Notes under the pieces: generated by a model
What the model was told of the DNA's origin: nothing
The model's input: only the letters and a program-made list of their open reading frames with translations
Database searches by the model: none
Assembly (NCBI GenBank): GCA_947385955.1
Contig: CANDNA010000004.1
Span: forward strand, 62,001 to 126,000
Length of the DNA stretch: 64,000 nt
Direction: 5' to 3'
From: an uncultured Clostridia bacterium
Lineage (GTDB): Bacteria; Bacillota; Clostridia; Lachnospirales; Lachnospiraceae
Part shown: positions 45,236 to 53,375 of the stretch, piece after piece
Layout: every line of letters starts with the position of its first letter
How positions within the stretch are numbered: position 1 is the first letter of the stretch
Program-made: the position numbers and the translations under genes

Positions 45236-46710
45236 AAACCGGCGCCTCTTTCCTCCAGGATTTCCCGGATCAGCACTCTCTCATCCATCGGATACTTTTT
45301 CCCGCAAATCTCCTGGTAGTCCTCATGCCCTTTTCCGGCCAGTACAATAATATCTCCCGGTTCTCCATGCGCAATCACATAGCGGATGGCTTCTTTCCGG
45401 TCGCAGATTTCCACATACCTGCCCTGCGTCCTGCCGATTCCCACCTTAATATCATCTATAATCGCCTGCGGCTCCTCAAATCTGGGATTGTCGGAGGTAA
45501 TCACACTCAGATCGGCCAGCCTGCCGCTGACCTCCCCCATCTCATACCTGCGCAGCCTGGAACGGTTGCCCCCGCATCCGAACAGACAGACCAGTCTGTG
45601 AGGCTGATATTCCCGCAGAGTTACCAGCAGGCTTTCCAGTGCCATCGCATTATGGGCATAATCAATCATCAGTGTAAACGCATCGGACACCCGGACAATC
45701 TCGATTCTTCCTTTTACATGGGCGGACAGCAGGGCCTCTTTTATATCATCCCCGGAAACACCAAAATGCCTGCAGATGGCAATGGCTGTCAGTGCATTGT
45801 ATACGCTGAACCGGCCCGGTGTGCCGGTTTCCACCGACAGCTCCAACAGCCCCCTGACATCAAACCTGACTCCCAGGCTGCCCGGCCGTTTCACAAGCTG
45901 CATATGATGCGCCTGCAGATCTGCCGTTTCCGAAAACCCATAGGTTTCCAGATCGCAGGTATGTCCCTTGACCACCGTCTGCCAGTGGGCATCATCACAG
46001 TTTACGATGCCGGTCCGGCACTGACGGAACAAAAGGCCCTTACATGCCATATACTCTTCAAAATCTGCATGTTCATTCGGCCCGATATGATCCGGCTCTA
46101 TATTGGTAAAAATACCGAAGTCAAATACAAATCCCTGCGTCCTGTGCATCATCAGCCCCTGTGAGGATACTTCCATCACTACCGTATCACATCCCTGTTC
46201 CTTCATCTGTCTGAAATACTCCTGCAGAACATAGGATTCCGGTGTGGTATTGCCTGCCGGGATATGTCTGTCTCCGATAACGGCTTCAATCGTCCCGATC
46301 AGTCCCACCTTTCTGCCGGCATGCTCCAGAATGGACTTGACCAGATACGTGGTGGTGGTTTTTCCCTTTGTTCCGGTAATGCCGATGATCTTCATCCCCT
46401 CTGCCGGATAACCGAACCAGGCGGCAGATAAAAAGGCCAGCGCATATCGGGTATCCTCTGTCCTGATCACCGTTATATCACATTCCGGCGGCAGCTTTAC
46501 TTCCTTTTGTGTCACAAGCACCGCCGCACCCGCCTCTGCTGCCTGCGCCGCAAAGCTGTGTCCGTCCACATTGGCGCCTGCAATACAGACAAACATACAG
46601 CCTTTTTCTATTTTTCTGGAATCATAAACCAGTGCGCTCACTTCCCGGTCCACATCTCCCATGACACAGGTATACGTAAGTTTTTCCAATAATACCGAAG
46701 CACGAACCAT
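45232..46710 (-). CDS. murE: UDP-MurNAc-tripeptide synthetase (meso-DAP ligase)
   Basis: 492 residues. Walker A GITGTKGKTTTTYLV and the specificity motif DNPR at residues 407-410, which is typical of enzymes that add meso-diaminopimelate. The wall is therefore predicted to be of the DAP type. It is the first gene of an operon running through priA, def, fmt, the metallopeptidase, rsmB, rlmN, prpC, prkC and rsgA. Confidence 0.93.
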   Translation of the reverse strand: MVRASVLLEKLTYTCVMGDVDREVSALVYDSRKIEKGCMFVCIAGANVDGHSFAAQAAEAGAAVLVTQKEVKLPPECDITVIRTEDTRYALAFLSAAWFGYPAEGMKIIGITGTKGKTTTTYLVKSILEHAGRKVGLIGTIEAVIGDRHIPAGNTTPESYVLQEYFRQMKEQGCDTVVMEVSSQGLMMHRTQGFVFDFGIFTNIEPDHIGPNEHADFEEYMACKGLLFRQCRTGIVNCDDAHWQTVVKGHTCDLETYGFSETADLQAHHMQLVKRPGSLGVRFDVRGLLELSVETGTPGRFSVYNALTAIAICRHFGVSGDDIKEALLSAHVKGRIEIVRVSDAFTLMIDYAHNAMALESLLVTLREYQPHRLVCLFGCGGNRSRLRRYEMGEVSGRLADLSVITSDNPRFEEPQAIIDDIKVGIGRTQGRYVEICDRKEAIRYVIAHGEPGDIIVLAGKGHEDYQEICGKKYPMDERVLIREILEERGAGL

Positions 46711-46750
46711 AGCACTCCCTCTTTTCTTTTCATCTCTTTTACCTTACTAT

Positions 46751-46779
46751 AAAATAGCATAAAACCATCTGCTTTTCAA
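46751..46779 (-). promoter_or_regulatory. murE operon promoter
   Basis: TTGAAA (46774-46779), 17 bases, TATTTT (46751-46756) on the minus strand, about 40 bases ahead of the murE start. Confidence 0.55.
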
Positions 46780-46981
46780 CAAAACGAAAGTCCGGAACCA
46801 AAAATCACCCGTTTCCCGGCAGAAACGGCTCCGGATTTCCTGCATTTCTGCTTCTTATTTTATGATTTGTTAATAAAATTATATTTATTTCAGAATATGG
46901 ACACATTTTCAACACATTTATCGGGTATAGTAAAAACAGATAGTCGAACAACAACTCACTATCTCCCCCTCATAAGAAAAG

Positions 46982-47009
46982 AAAAACCTCCGTTGCCCCG
47001 GAGGTTTTT
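46982..47009. terminator. Strong terminator upstream of the DUF4397 gene
   Basis: Perfect 11-bp stem AAAAACCTCCG (46982-46992)/CGGAGGTTTTT (46999-47009) with T-rich tails both ways. No annotated gene ends here, so it may end a small RNA or shield the next promoter from read-through. Confidence 0.8.
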
Positions 47010-47017
47010 CTTTTTGC

Positions 47018-47044
47018 ACACTTCTCCTGTCCCGTCATACTATA
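47018..47044 (+). promoter_or_regulatory. Sigma-K-like promoter of the DUF4397 gene
   Basis: AC at 47018-47019, 16 bases, then CATACTATA (47036-47044), a full match to the sigma-K pattern AC-N16-CATAnnnTA. Confidence 0.5.
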
Positions 47045-47074
47045 CAGTATATCTTCCTATAAATGAGGGCTATT

Positions 47075-48079
47075 ATGAATTCCAACGAGTACATGAATGA
47101 CAATGGCGCCACGCCCATTGTCCCACTTCCCAATCCGGGTGAAGGCGGCCCCGTATTCCCCGGCAATGATTTTGGTAACGGCGGCGACAACAATGCTGCC
47201 GGCACACCGGTGGTCCCTCTGCCCAATCCCGGCGAAGGCGGCCCCGTATTCCCCGGCAATTCCGGCGGCAACAACAATATGGCCGGTACACCGGTCATCC
47301 CCCTGCCCAATCCCGGTGAAGGCGGCCCCGTATTCCCCGGCAATTCCGGCGGCAACAACAACATGGCCGGCACACCGGTCATCCCCCTGCCCAATCCGGG
47401 TGAAGGCGGCCCCGTATTCCCCGGCAATAACTTCCCCGGAATCCAGGGAACCATTATCACGGTTCTGCCCCGTCCTGTTACGCCGTGCTTTTACTGCAAT
47501 TCCAACAGCTATGGCACCATCCGTTTCCTGAATACCGCCATAGGATACAATCCTTTTGTCATTTCCATCAACAACCGCACAGCCGTGGATGCACTGGAAT
47601 ATGCAGAAGTCAGTGAATACGGCAGGATTTCTTCCGGCTATCAGACGATTACGGTTTCCGGAAGAAACGGCTATATCTACATCAGCAAACAGATCCGGGT
47701 TTCCGTAGGCGCCACCATGACCATTGCCATTGTCAATACGGCAGGCGGCCTGAATCTGGTGGAAATCAATGATGCATCCTGCTATACCCCGATGGGAGGC
47801 TCCTGCATCCGTGTCAGCAATCTGTCCTACAATGCAGGCCCGCTGACCCTCTCCACCTATTCCCGCAACATCGTATTCCAGAATGTTACTTTTATGGAAG
47901 TTACCAACTATGTCAGAGTGGTACCCGCCCGTTACGAAATCTTTGTATCCAACCAGAACGAAGTGCTGCTTTCCACAGAAATCACAGCCCGCAGCGGTTC
48001 CCAGTATACAGTCTATATGTTCAACTGGAACGAATCGCCTACGGCAATCCGGACCCTCATCATAGAGGACCGCAGATAA
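47075..48079 (+). CDS. DUF4397 domain protein with N-terminal PNPGEGGPVFPGN repeats
   Basis: 334 residues from ATG 47075 (GAGGG five bases ahead; an in-frame ATG at 47063 has none). Residues 10-130 contain four copies of PNPGEGGPVFPGN; three spacings are 31, 28 and 28 residues, with Gly/Asn-rich linkers. The rest fits DUF4397 (GTIRFLNTAIGYNPFVISIN, YQTITVSG..., ARYEIFVSN), usually a surface beta-sandwich. No signal peptide is seen. A sigma-K-like promoter and lack of export signal suggest a mother-cell protein for the spore surface (inference). The long open frame on the other strand is a by-product of the repeats. Confidence 0.85.
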   Translation: MNSNEYMNDNGATPIVPLPNPGEGGPVFPGNDFGNGGDNNAAGTPVVPLPNPGEGGPVFPGNSGGNNNMAGTPVIPLPNPGEGGPVFPGNSGGNNNMAGTPVIPLPNPGEGGPVFPGNNFPGIQGTIITVLPRPVTPCFYCNSNSYGTIRFLNTAIGYNPFVISINNRTAVDALEYAEVSEYGRISSGYQTITVSGRNGYIYISKQIRVSVGATMTIAIVNTAGGLNLVEINDASCYTPMGGSCIRVSNLSYNAGPLTLSTYSRNIVFQNVTFMEVTNYVRVVPARYEIFVSNQNEVLLSTEITARSGSQYTVYMFNWNESPTAIRTLIIEDRR

Positions 48080-48103
48080 CAGCGCCTCTTCTCCACCGGC
48101 AGC

Positions 48104-48136
48104 AGCCGACCGGCACATGTGCCGGCCGGCTTTTAT
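48104..48136. terminator. Terminator between the DUF4397 gene and the acyltransferase
   Basis: AGCCG-A-CCGGCACATGTGCCGG-C-CGGCT palindrome (48104-48131) followed by TTTTA. It can serve both convergent genes. Confidence 0.8.
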
Positions 48137-48138
48137 CG

Positions 48139-49257
48139 CTATTTCATCCGACGCAGTTTCCTGCCCTTCCATTTACGGGACAGTGCCGAAAAAAACGACG
48201 GTCCCTGAAGCGGCAGCGGATGCCTTCTGCCGATCAGGAAAAAACCTGCCTTAGCCACCAGCAGGATCATACATAATTCTCCGATCAGAAGCGCCCCGTA
48301 CAGATTGACCCGAAACATCAGCTCCTTTGCTCTGGGAATCCACTGATTCATACCTGCGGCAAACCGGATGGCAAGGCTCATTACCTGACAGTCCAGATGC
48401 GTCAGCATGACAATCAGGGAATGCCTGCCTAAAAACCCCAAAAGCCAGACGGGTTTTATATGCCTGCACAACAGAATCAGCCCCATCGCCCCGCTGTAAG
48501 CGCCCAGATAATAGTAAAGCTCATTGTGAAAGACCAGGAAATGCATGTCCACTCTGCCGTTGGCAAACGCAATCGCTCCGTTCAGAAGCAGACAGCCGAT
48601 CCCCGCCAGCACCTCCAGAGATGCCTGCAGCCGCAGTCTCTCCAGCCAGAAACACGTGACATATCCCAGCATCAAAAAAATGACCGCCGGAAAAATGCGA
48701 AGAACCGCCATCAGAAAATTCCCCAGCCAGGTATAAAATGCCCCTGCTTCCATATTCAGATACGCCTGGATCAGCCTCATTCCCAGCGCCGGCAGAAAAA
48801 AGGAAGCTCCAAAGAGCAAATACCGAAGGGCAGGAGGACATTTTTTTACCAGTCCATACAGACACAATTCCCCTGCAAAAATCGCCGGCAAAAACCAGAG
48901 TACCGAAATCCCGTAAAACGAAACTGCCTGTAAAACCGCGGAACGGATAAACGCCCGGTCAATGACTTCCGGGTGGGCATACAGATAATAATAATCCACG
49001 GCCAGATAGATCAGACTGAACCAGAAATAGGGAAGCATCATACCGCAGAAGCGTTTCCTCACATAAACGCCAAAGGGCTCTGTTTCTGATTTTTTATAGG
49101 CAAACAGAATACCGGATACCACAAAAAACAGAGGCATATGAAACGAAGTCAGCCAGGTCAGTACAGGTTCGGACACATAGGTGGAATGTCCGATTACCAC
49201 AAGCACAATACCGATTCCCTTTACCAGATCAATATATTCCAGATGTTTTTCCTTCAT
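48139..49257 (-). CDS. Acyltransferase 3 family membrane protein
   Basis: 372 residues with about ten transmembrane helices. It starts EYIDLVKGIGIVLVVIGHST, with the His of the acyltransferase-3 family, followed by FHMPLFFVVSGILF. Such enzymes O-acylate surface sugars or lipids. The ATG overlaps the recJ stop (ATGA), so translation is coupled to recJ. The C-terminus ends in a basic stretch (RKWKGRKLRRMK). The acceptor is unknown. Confidence 0.88.
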   Translation of the reverse strand: MKEKHLEYIDLVKGIGIVLVVIGHSTYVSEPVLTWLTSFHMPLFFVVSGILFAYKKSETEPFGVYVRKRFCGMMLPYFWFSLIYLAVDYYYLYAHPEVIDRAFIRSAVLQAVSFYGISVLWFLPAIFAGELCLYGLVKKCPPALRYLLFGASFFLPALGMRLIQAYLNMEAGAFYTWLGNFLMAVLRIFPAVIFLMLGYVTCFWLERLRLQASLEVLAGIGCLLLNGAIAFANGRVDMHFLVFHNELYYYLGAYSGAMGLILLCRHIKPVWLLGFLGRHSLIVMLTHLDCQVMSLAIRFAAGMNQWIPRAKELMFRVNLYGALLIGELCMILLVAKAGFFLIGRRHPLPLQGPSFFSALSRKWKGRKLRRMK

Positions 49258-50996
49258 TTATCTCTCTCCTGACTGTAATTCTGCAATACAAACTGAATTT
49301 CTGTCCTGCCCCGGAATGTATGCAGCTCCGGATAGTAAGTCACATTGAGTTTCCCCTTTTCTTCCCAACAGGCAAGCAGCTCCCTCTGCTCTCCGAAAAA
49401 GATCATCTCATAGCACATATGCTGTTCGTCCCTGACCGTATAACGGCCCACGTTTCCGTTTCTTCCCAGTATCCTGCTGCCCAGAAGTTCCACATTTTTC
49501 TGGGCAAACAGGGGCCTGCGGTTTCCGTTTCCAAAAGGTTCCAGCAGGGAAAACTGCGCCAGCAGATCCTCATTTACATAGCCAAAGGGCATCTGCATAT
49601 CAATATGTACCTTTTCTGCCAGTTCTTCCGGTGTCAGACGGCAGCTCTCCTCAATCCGTTCCATAAACGGCTGTACATGTTCTCTTGGCAGGGAAAGACC
49701 GGCTGCCATTTTATGTCCGCCATACTTACTGAATAAGTCTTTGCATTTGCTCATCTCTTCATACATGGAATAGGCTTCCACAGATCTGCCTGATCCTTTT
49801 ACCCCTTCTTCCGAATCGGTCAGTACAAAGACCGGTTTGCCGCAGGCTTCCCTGATCCGCCCGGCGATAATACCGGCCAGACTTTCATGGCAATCCGGCA
49901 GATACAAAACCAGCACTTTCCGGTTCCAGAGCCCTTTGGATTCGATCAGTGCCATTGCCGCCTCCACGCCCTGCCTCGTCATTTCCTTACGTGTCTCATT
50001 CAGATGCTTCAGATCGGTTGCTATGGGCAGCGCTTCTTCTCTCGTATGGCAGGAAAGCAGGGCCAGGGCACGCTGAGCGCTGTCCAGCCTGCCGGTGGCA
50101 TTCAGACAGGGGCCCAGAACAAATCCAATGTGATAAGCACTCAGCTTTTTATGCTCCAGCTCACAGACCTCCAGCAGCGCACGAAGGCCCGGATTTTGGG
50201 TCTGGCTGATTTTTTCCAGTCCGTATCTGACTAAAATCCGGTTTTCATCCACCAGTTCCATCACATCTCCCACGGTGGCAAACGCCGCCATCTCCAGAAA
50301 TTCCTCCAGTGCCGTATCTCCTCCCAGGCCCTCCGCCTCATACAGCGCCTGCATCAGTTTCATAACGACCACAGCTCCGCAGATTCCCGGAAACGGATAT
50401 CTGCACTGGGGTTGTTTGGGGTCCACCACTGCCGCCGCAGGAGGAATCCGGTAGATACGTTTCCCTTCGATTTCCTCATAAGGCACTTCATGATGGTCTG
50501 TGATAATCACCGTCATCCCCAGTCTGTTGGCCTCTTCTACCTGATCGGCTGCCGCGATTCCATTGTCACAGGTCAGTATGGTATCCACACCCTCCCGATA
50601 CGCCTGTTCAATCAGGGCACCGTTCAGCCCATATCCGTCCTGAATCCGGTGGGGAATCACCGTATCCCCGTCGGCTCCCAGCCTGTCCAGCCCTGTTTTC
50701 AGAATATAGGCAGACATAACGCCGTCTATATCATAATCCCCGATAATACGGATTTTTTTCCCTTCTCTGATCTTCTGTCTGAGAAGTTCCACCGCTTCCT
50801 GTATGCCCTTCATCTGCTCCGGTGCATACAGATCCTTCAATGTGCCGTATAAATACCGCCGGATGGCCTCTTCCCCCTCAATGTCCCTGTTCCTGATTAA
50901 CCTGGCAACCACCGGATCAATGGAAAATTTCTTTCCCAACGCTGCAAAGTCAGCCCGTTTGGCTGCCACATACCATTTTTCCTGTTTCATACTCAT
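49254..50996 (-). CDS. recJ: Single-stranded-DNA exonuclease RecJ
   Basis: 580 residues. DHH-family motifs IIGDYDIDGVMSAYIL, CDNGIAA, ITDHHEVPYE and the DHHA1 segment SKYGGHKMAAGLSL. It degrades 5' single strands in recombination and mismatch repair. GGGAG lies five bases before the ATG. Downstream of a structured intergenic segment. Confidence 0.95.
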   Translation of the reverse strand: MSMKQEKWYVAAKRADFAALGKKFSIDPVVARLIRNRDIEGEEAIRRYLYGTLKDLYAPEQMKGIQEAVELLRQKIREGKKIRIIGDYDIDGVMSAYILKTGLDRLGADGDTVIPHRIQDGYGLNGALIEQAYREGVDTILTCDNGIAAADQVEEANRLGMTVIITDHHEVPYEEIEGKRIYRIPPAAAVVDPKQPQCRYPFPGICGAVVVMKLMQALYEAEGLGGDTALEEFLEMAAFATVGDVMELVDENRILVRYGLEKISQTQNPGLRALLEVCELEHKKLSAYHIGFVLGPCLNATGRLDSAQRALALLSCHTREEALPIATDLKHLNETRKEMTRQGVEAAMALIESKGLWNRKVLVLYLPDCHESLAGIIAGRIREACGKPVFVLTDSEEGVKGSGRSVEAYSMYEEMSKCKDLFSKYGGHKMAAGLSLPREHVQPFMERIEESCRLTPEELAEKVHIDMQMPFGYVNEDLLAQFSLLEPFGNGNRRPLFAQKNVELLGSRILGRNGNVGRYTVRDEQHMCYEMIFFGEQRELLACWEEKGKLNVTYYPELHTFRGRTEIQFVLQNYSQERDK

Positions 50997-51006
50997 TTGT
51001 ACTCCC

Positions 51007-51164
51007 GGAATTTCCTATATCATGATAAAGAATCCTGCTTGCAGGATTCCCCGCCTGCGGCGGATCGCTTCCGCGATCTATTTCCTCTCCGCCCCAGTGC
51101 GATCCCGCCCGGAGGGCTTTTTGTGATATAGGAAATCCGGAGGAATTTCCTATATCATGATAAA
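51007..51164. repeat. 23-bp direct repeats flanking a hairpin-rich 112-bp segment upstream of recJ
   Basis: The same 23 bases (starting GGAATTTCCTATATCATG) occur at 51007-51029 and 51142-51164. An inverted partial copy, TGATATAGGAAAT, lies at 51124-51136. Between them are hairpins GAATCCTG-CTTG-CAGGATTC (51030-51049) and GATCGC-TTCC-GCGATC (51063-51078) and a CCGCC/GGCGG pair. Possibly an inserted element or a regulatory leader of recJ. Confidence 0.8.
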
Positions 51165-51165
51165 A

Positions 51166-51190
51166 GAACCCTCCCGCTCCGGGAGGGTTC
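51166..51190 (-). terminator. secDF terminator
   Basis: Perfect 11-bp stem GAACCCTCCCG/CGGGAGGGTTC with a 3-base loop, followed by TTTTATC on the minus strand, 12 bases after the secDF stop. Confidence 0.9.
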
Positions 51191-51201
51191 CCTGTTCAGA
51201 T

Positions 51202-53361
51202 TCAGTTCGCTGCTTTCCTGGCAAACCCGGTCCGCATCACATACCACAGTGCACCGGCCAGGCAGATGGAAGAATAGGTACCGCACAAAATGCCCACCAT
51301 CAGAGGCAGTGCAAATTCACGGATGGAAGTCACTCCCATAACAAACAACGCCCCTACCATAAAGAATGTGGTCAGAGAAGTGAAAATACTTCTGGAAAGT
51401 GTCTGGGTGATACTCATATTGACCACCTCCAACAGCCCTTCCTTCTTTTTCATTCCCTTCAAATTCTCTCGGATTCTGTCAAAAATAACAATGGTGGCAT
51501 TAATCGAATATCCCACAATCGTCAGCATGCAGGCAATAAACGTACTGCCCACAGATACCCTGGCCGCCGCATAAAACGCCAGTACCACAAGTACGTCATG
51601 GAGCAGTGCAATCACCGCACTTGCCGCAAAACGGATGTCCTTGAACCGGAACCAGATATACAGAAGCATACATACTGCGGCAATGGCAACCGCAATCACC
51701 GCATCGCTGCGCATCTCAGAACTGATGGTGGAACTGATGGTTTCCGCGGTAATCTTTTCCGTATCCACGCCGAAACGCTCCGCCAGCCTTGCATTCATTG
51801 CCTCCCGCTCTTCCACTGAGAGCGTCCTGGTCTTGATGATAACCTCATTGCTGCCGCTGACCTTCTGGGTCTGTACATTTCCGTCTCCGGTCACTTCTTC
51901 GATCAGAGGCACCACCTCTGCATCAATTTCCTCAATAGTCATATCCTCATTGAACGTAATATTCGTGGAGGTACCGCCCTTAAACTCCAGGCTGTAATTC
52001 AGCGGATCTCCCTGAGAGGACTGGTTGATACCCATACATACAAATCCGGCGCCGATCACAAGAATGGAAGCCGCAAAGCAGACTGCCTTTTTGGAAAGGA
52101 AATTCCATGTCTTTTTCTCCTTACCCACTCCATAGAATTTCACATCTTTCAGACCCAGGGCATACATGGCATTCAACAGCATCCGCGTAACAAACAGGGC
52201 GGTAAACATGGAAACGATAATACCCAGCGCCAGTGTCTGCGCAAATCCTTTTACGCTGCCGCTTCCCTTAACGCCCAGTACCAGCGCCGCAATCAATGTG
52301 GTCACATTGCCGTCGATAATGGCAGACAGCGCTTTCTGAAAGCCGATTTTCATGGCAGACTGTACCGTCTTGCCGGTTGCCAGTTCTTCCCGGATCCGGG
52401 CAAATATAATCACATTGGCATCCACTGCCATACCGATGGAAAGGATAATACCGGCAATGCCCGGCAGCGTCAGTGTAATATCAAACGCATTCAGCAGTAC
52501 AACAATCAGGCCCACATAAATTCCAAGTGCCAGAGATGCCGCAACACCGGGAAGCAGATATACGACCACCATAAACAGAACCACCAGGCCCATCCCCACA
52601 GCGCCTGCCGTCAGGCTTGTCCGGATGGCTTCCGATCCCAGCTGTGCACCCACCACATTGGAACGCAGTTCTTCCAGCTCCAGCTTCAGACTGCCGATAC
52701 GGATCGTGGAAGCCAGTTTTTCCGCTTCTTCATAACTGGGCATACCGGTGATAACCGCCACGCCGTCCTTGATCTCTTCATTCACAGAAGGCATGCTTAC
52801 GATCATCCCGTCATACATAATAAAAATCACATCATGATTGGGTGCCGCCAGCGCCGTTGCCACCGCAAATTTGGTAGCTCCTTCTTCAGTCAGCGTAAGC
52901 TGCACCACATACTGGTTGTTGCCCATCATCTTATCCTGCTGGGTACCGGCCCTGGCATCTGCCACGTCCTCACCGGTCAGTACTTCCGCCCCGTCAGAGG
53001 ACATAAAGTACAGAGAACCCGGCTTTCCCAGTTCATCCAGAATCGCATTGGCATCCGAAACCCCCGGAATCTCGATGTTGATACGGTCCGAACCTTCCTG
53101 ATACACCTGTGCTTCCGTGCTGTAGCCTTCCACACGGCGCTGCAGTTTATAGATGGTATCTTTCATATCACTTTCGGAAGGATCTTCTTCTCCCACTACC
53201 TGATAGGTAATGCTTACGCCGCCGGCCAGATCAAGTCCCTGCTTGATCTTCTGTGCGGCGCCCATTTTCTCTGCCCCGATACCCCAGACTGCCGTATAGG
53301 ACAACAGTCCCAGCAGCAGTATCATAACGAGCAAAGTAATGACTGCCCTGTTCTTTTTCAT
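51202..53361 (-). CDS. secDF: Protein translocase SecDF (fused)
   Basis: 719 residues from ATG 53361 (AAGGAG seven bases ahead). SecD half: QGLDLAGGVSITYQV, P1 domain, and six-helix region with GMAVDANVIIFARIREEL. SecF half from about 420: NYSLEFKGGTSTNITF and YSINATIVIFDRIRENL. It uses the proton motive force to complete export of proteins through SecYEG. The SCIFF genes are directly upstream, a known neighbourhood in Clostridia. Confidence 0.95.
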   Translation of the reverse strand: MKKNRAVITLLVMILLLGLLSYTAVWGIGAEKMGAAQKIKQGLDLAGGVSITYQVVGEEDPSESDMKDTIYKLQRRVEGYSTEAQVYQEGSDRINIEIPGVSDANAILDELGKPGSLYFMSSDGAEVLTGEDVADARAGTQQDKMMGNNQYVVQLTLTEEGATKFAVATALAAPNHDVIFIMYDGMIVSMPSVNEEIKDGVAVITGMPSYEEAEKLASTIRIGSLKLELEELRSNVVGAQLGSEAIRTSLTAGAVGMGLVVLFMVVVYLLPGVAASLALGIYVGLIVVLLNAFDITLTLPGIAGIILSIGMAVDANVIIFARIREELATGKTVQSAMKIGFQKALSAIIDGNVTTLIAALVLGVKGSGSVKGFAQTLALGIIVSMFTALFVTRMLLNAMYALGLKDVKFYGVGKEKKTWNFLSKKAVCFAASILVIGAGFVCMGINQSSQGDPLNYSLEFKGGTSTNITFNEDMTIEEIDAEVVPLIEEVTGDGNVQTQKVSGSNEVIIKTRTLSVEEREAMNARLAERFGVDTEKITAETISSTISSEMRSDAVIAVAIAAVCMLLYIWFRFKDIRFAASAVIALLHDVLVVLAFYAAARVSVGSTFIACMLTIVGYSINATIVIFDRIRENLKGMKKKEGLLEVVNMSITQTLSRSIFTSLTTFFMVGALFVMGVTSIREFALPLMVGILCGTYSSICLAGALWYVMRTGFARKAAN

Positions 53362-53375
53362 CTTTTTTCTCCTTT

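Larger units (their letters stand above)
46711..47074. other. 364-bp intergenic region between murE and the DUF4397 gene
   Basis: It holds the murE promoter, an inverted repeat at about 46811-46835 (CCGTTTC/GAAACGG inside TCCGGA repeats), a small hairpin AGATAGT (46938-46944)/ACTATCT (46958-46964), the terminator at 46982-47009 and a sigma-K-like promoter. No protein frame is convincing. Confidence 0.6.

Noticed and set aside
47108-47426. Periodic 84-base repeats considered as a non-coding repeat or CRISPR.
   Set aside because: The period is a multiple of three, the repeats are in frame and the spacers are coding Gly/Asn linkers.
47057-48172. A 371-codon open frame on the minus strand opposite the DUF4397 gene.
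   Set aside because: It mirrors the repeats of the plus-strand gene, has no ribosome site and reads as Gly/Pro/Cys-rich nonsense. The plus-strand gene has a promoter, ribosome site and known domain.
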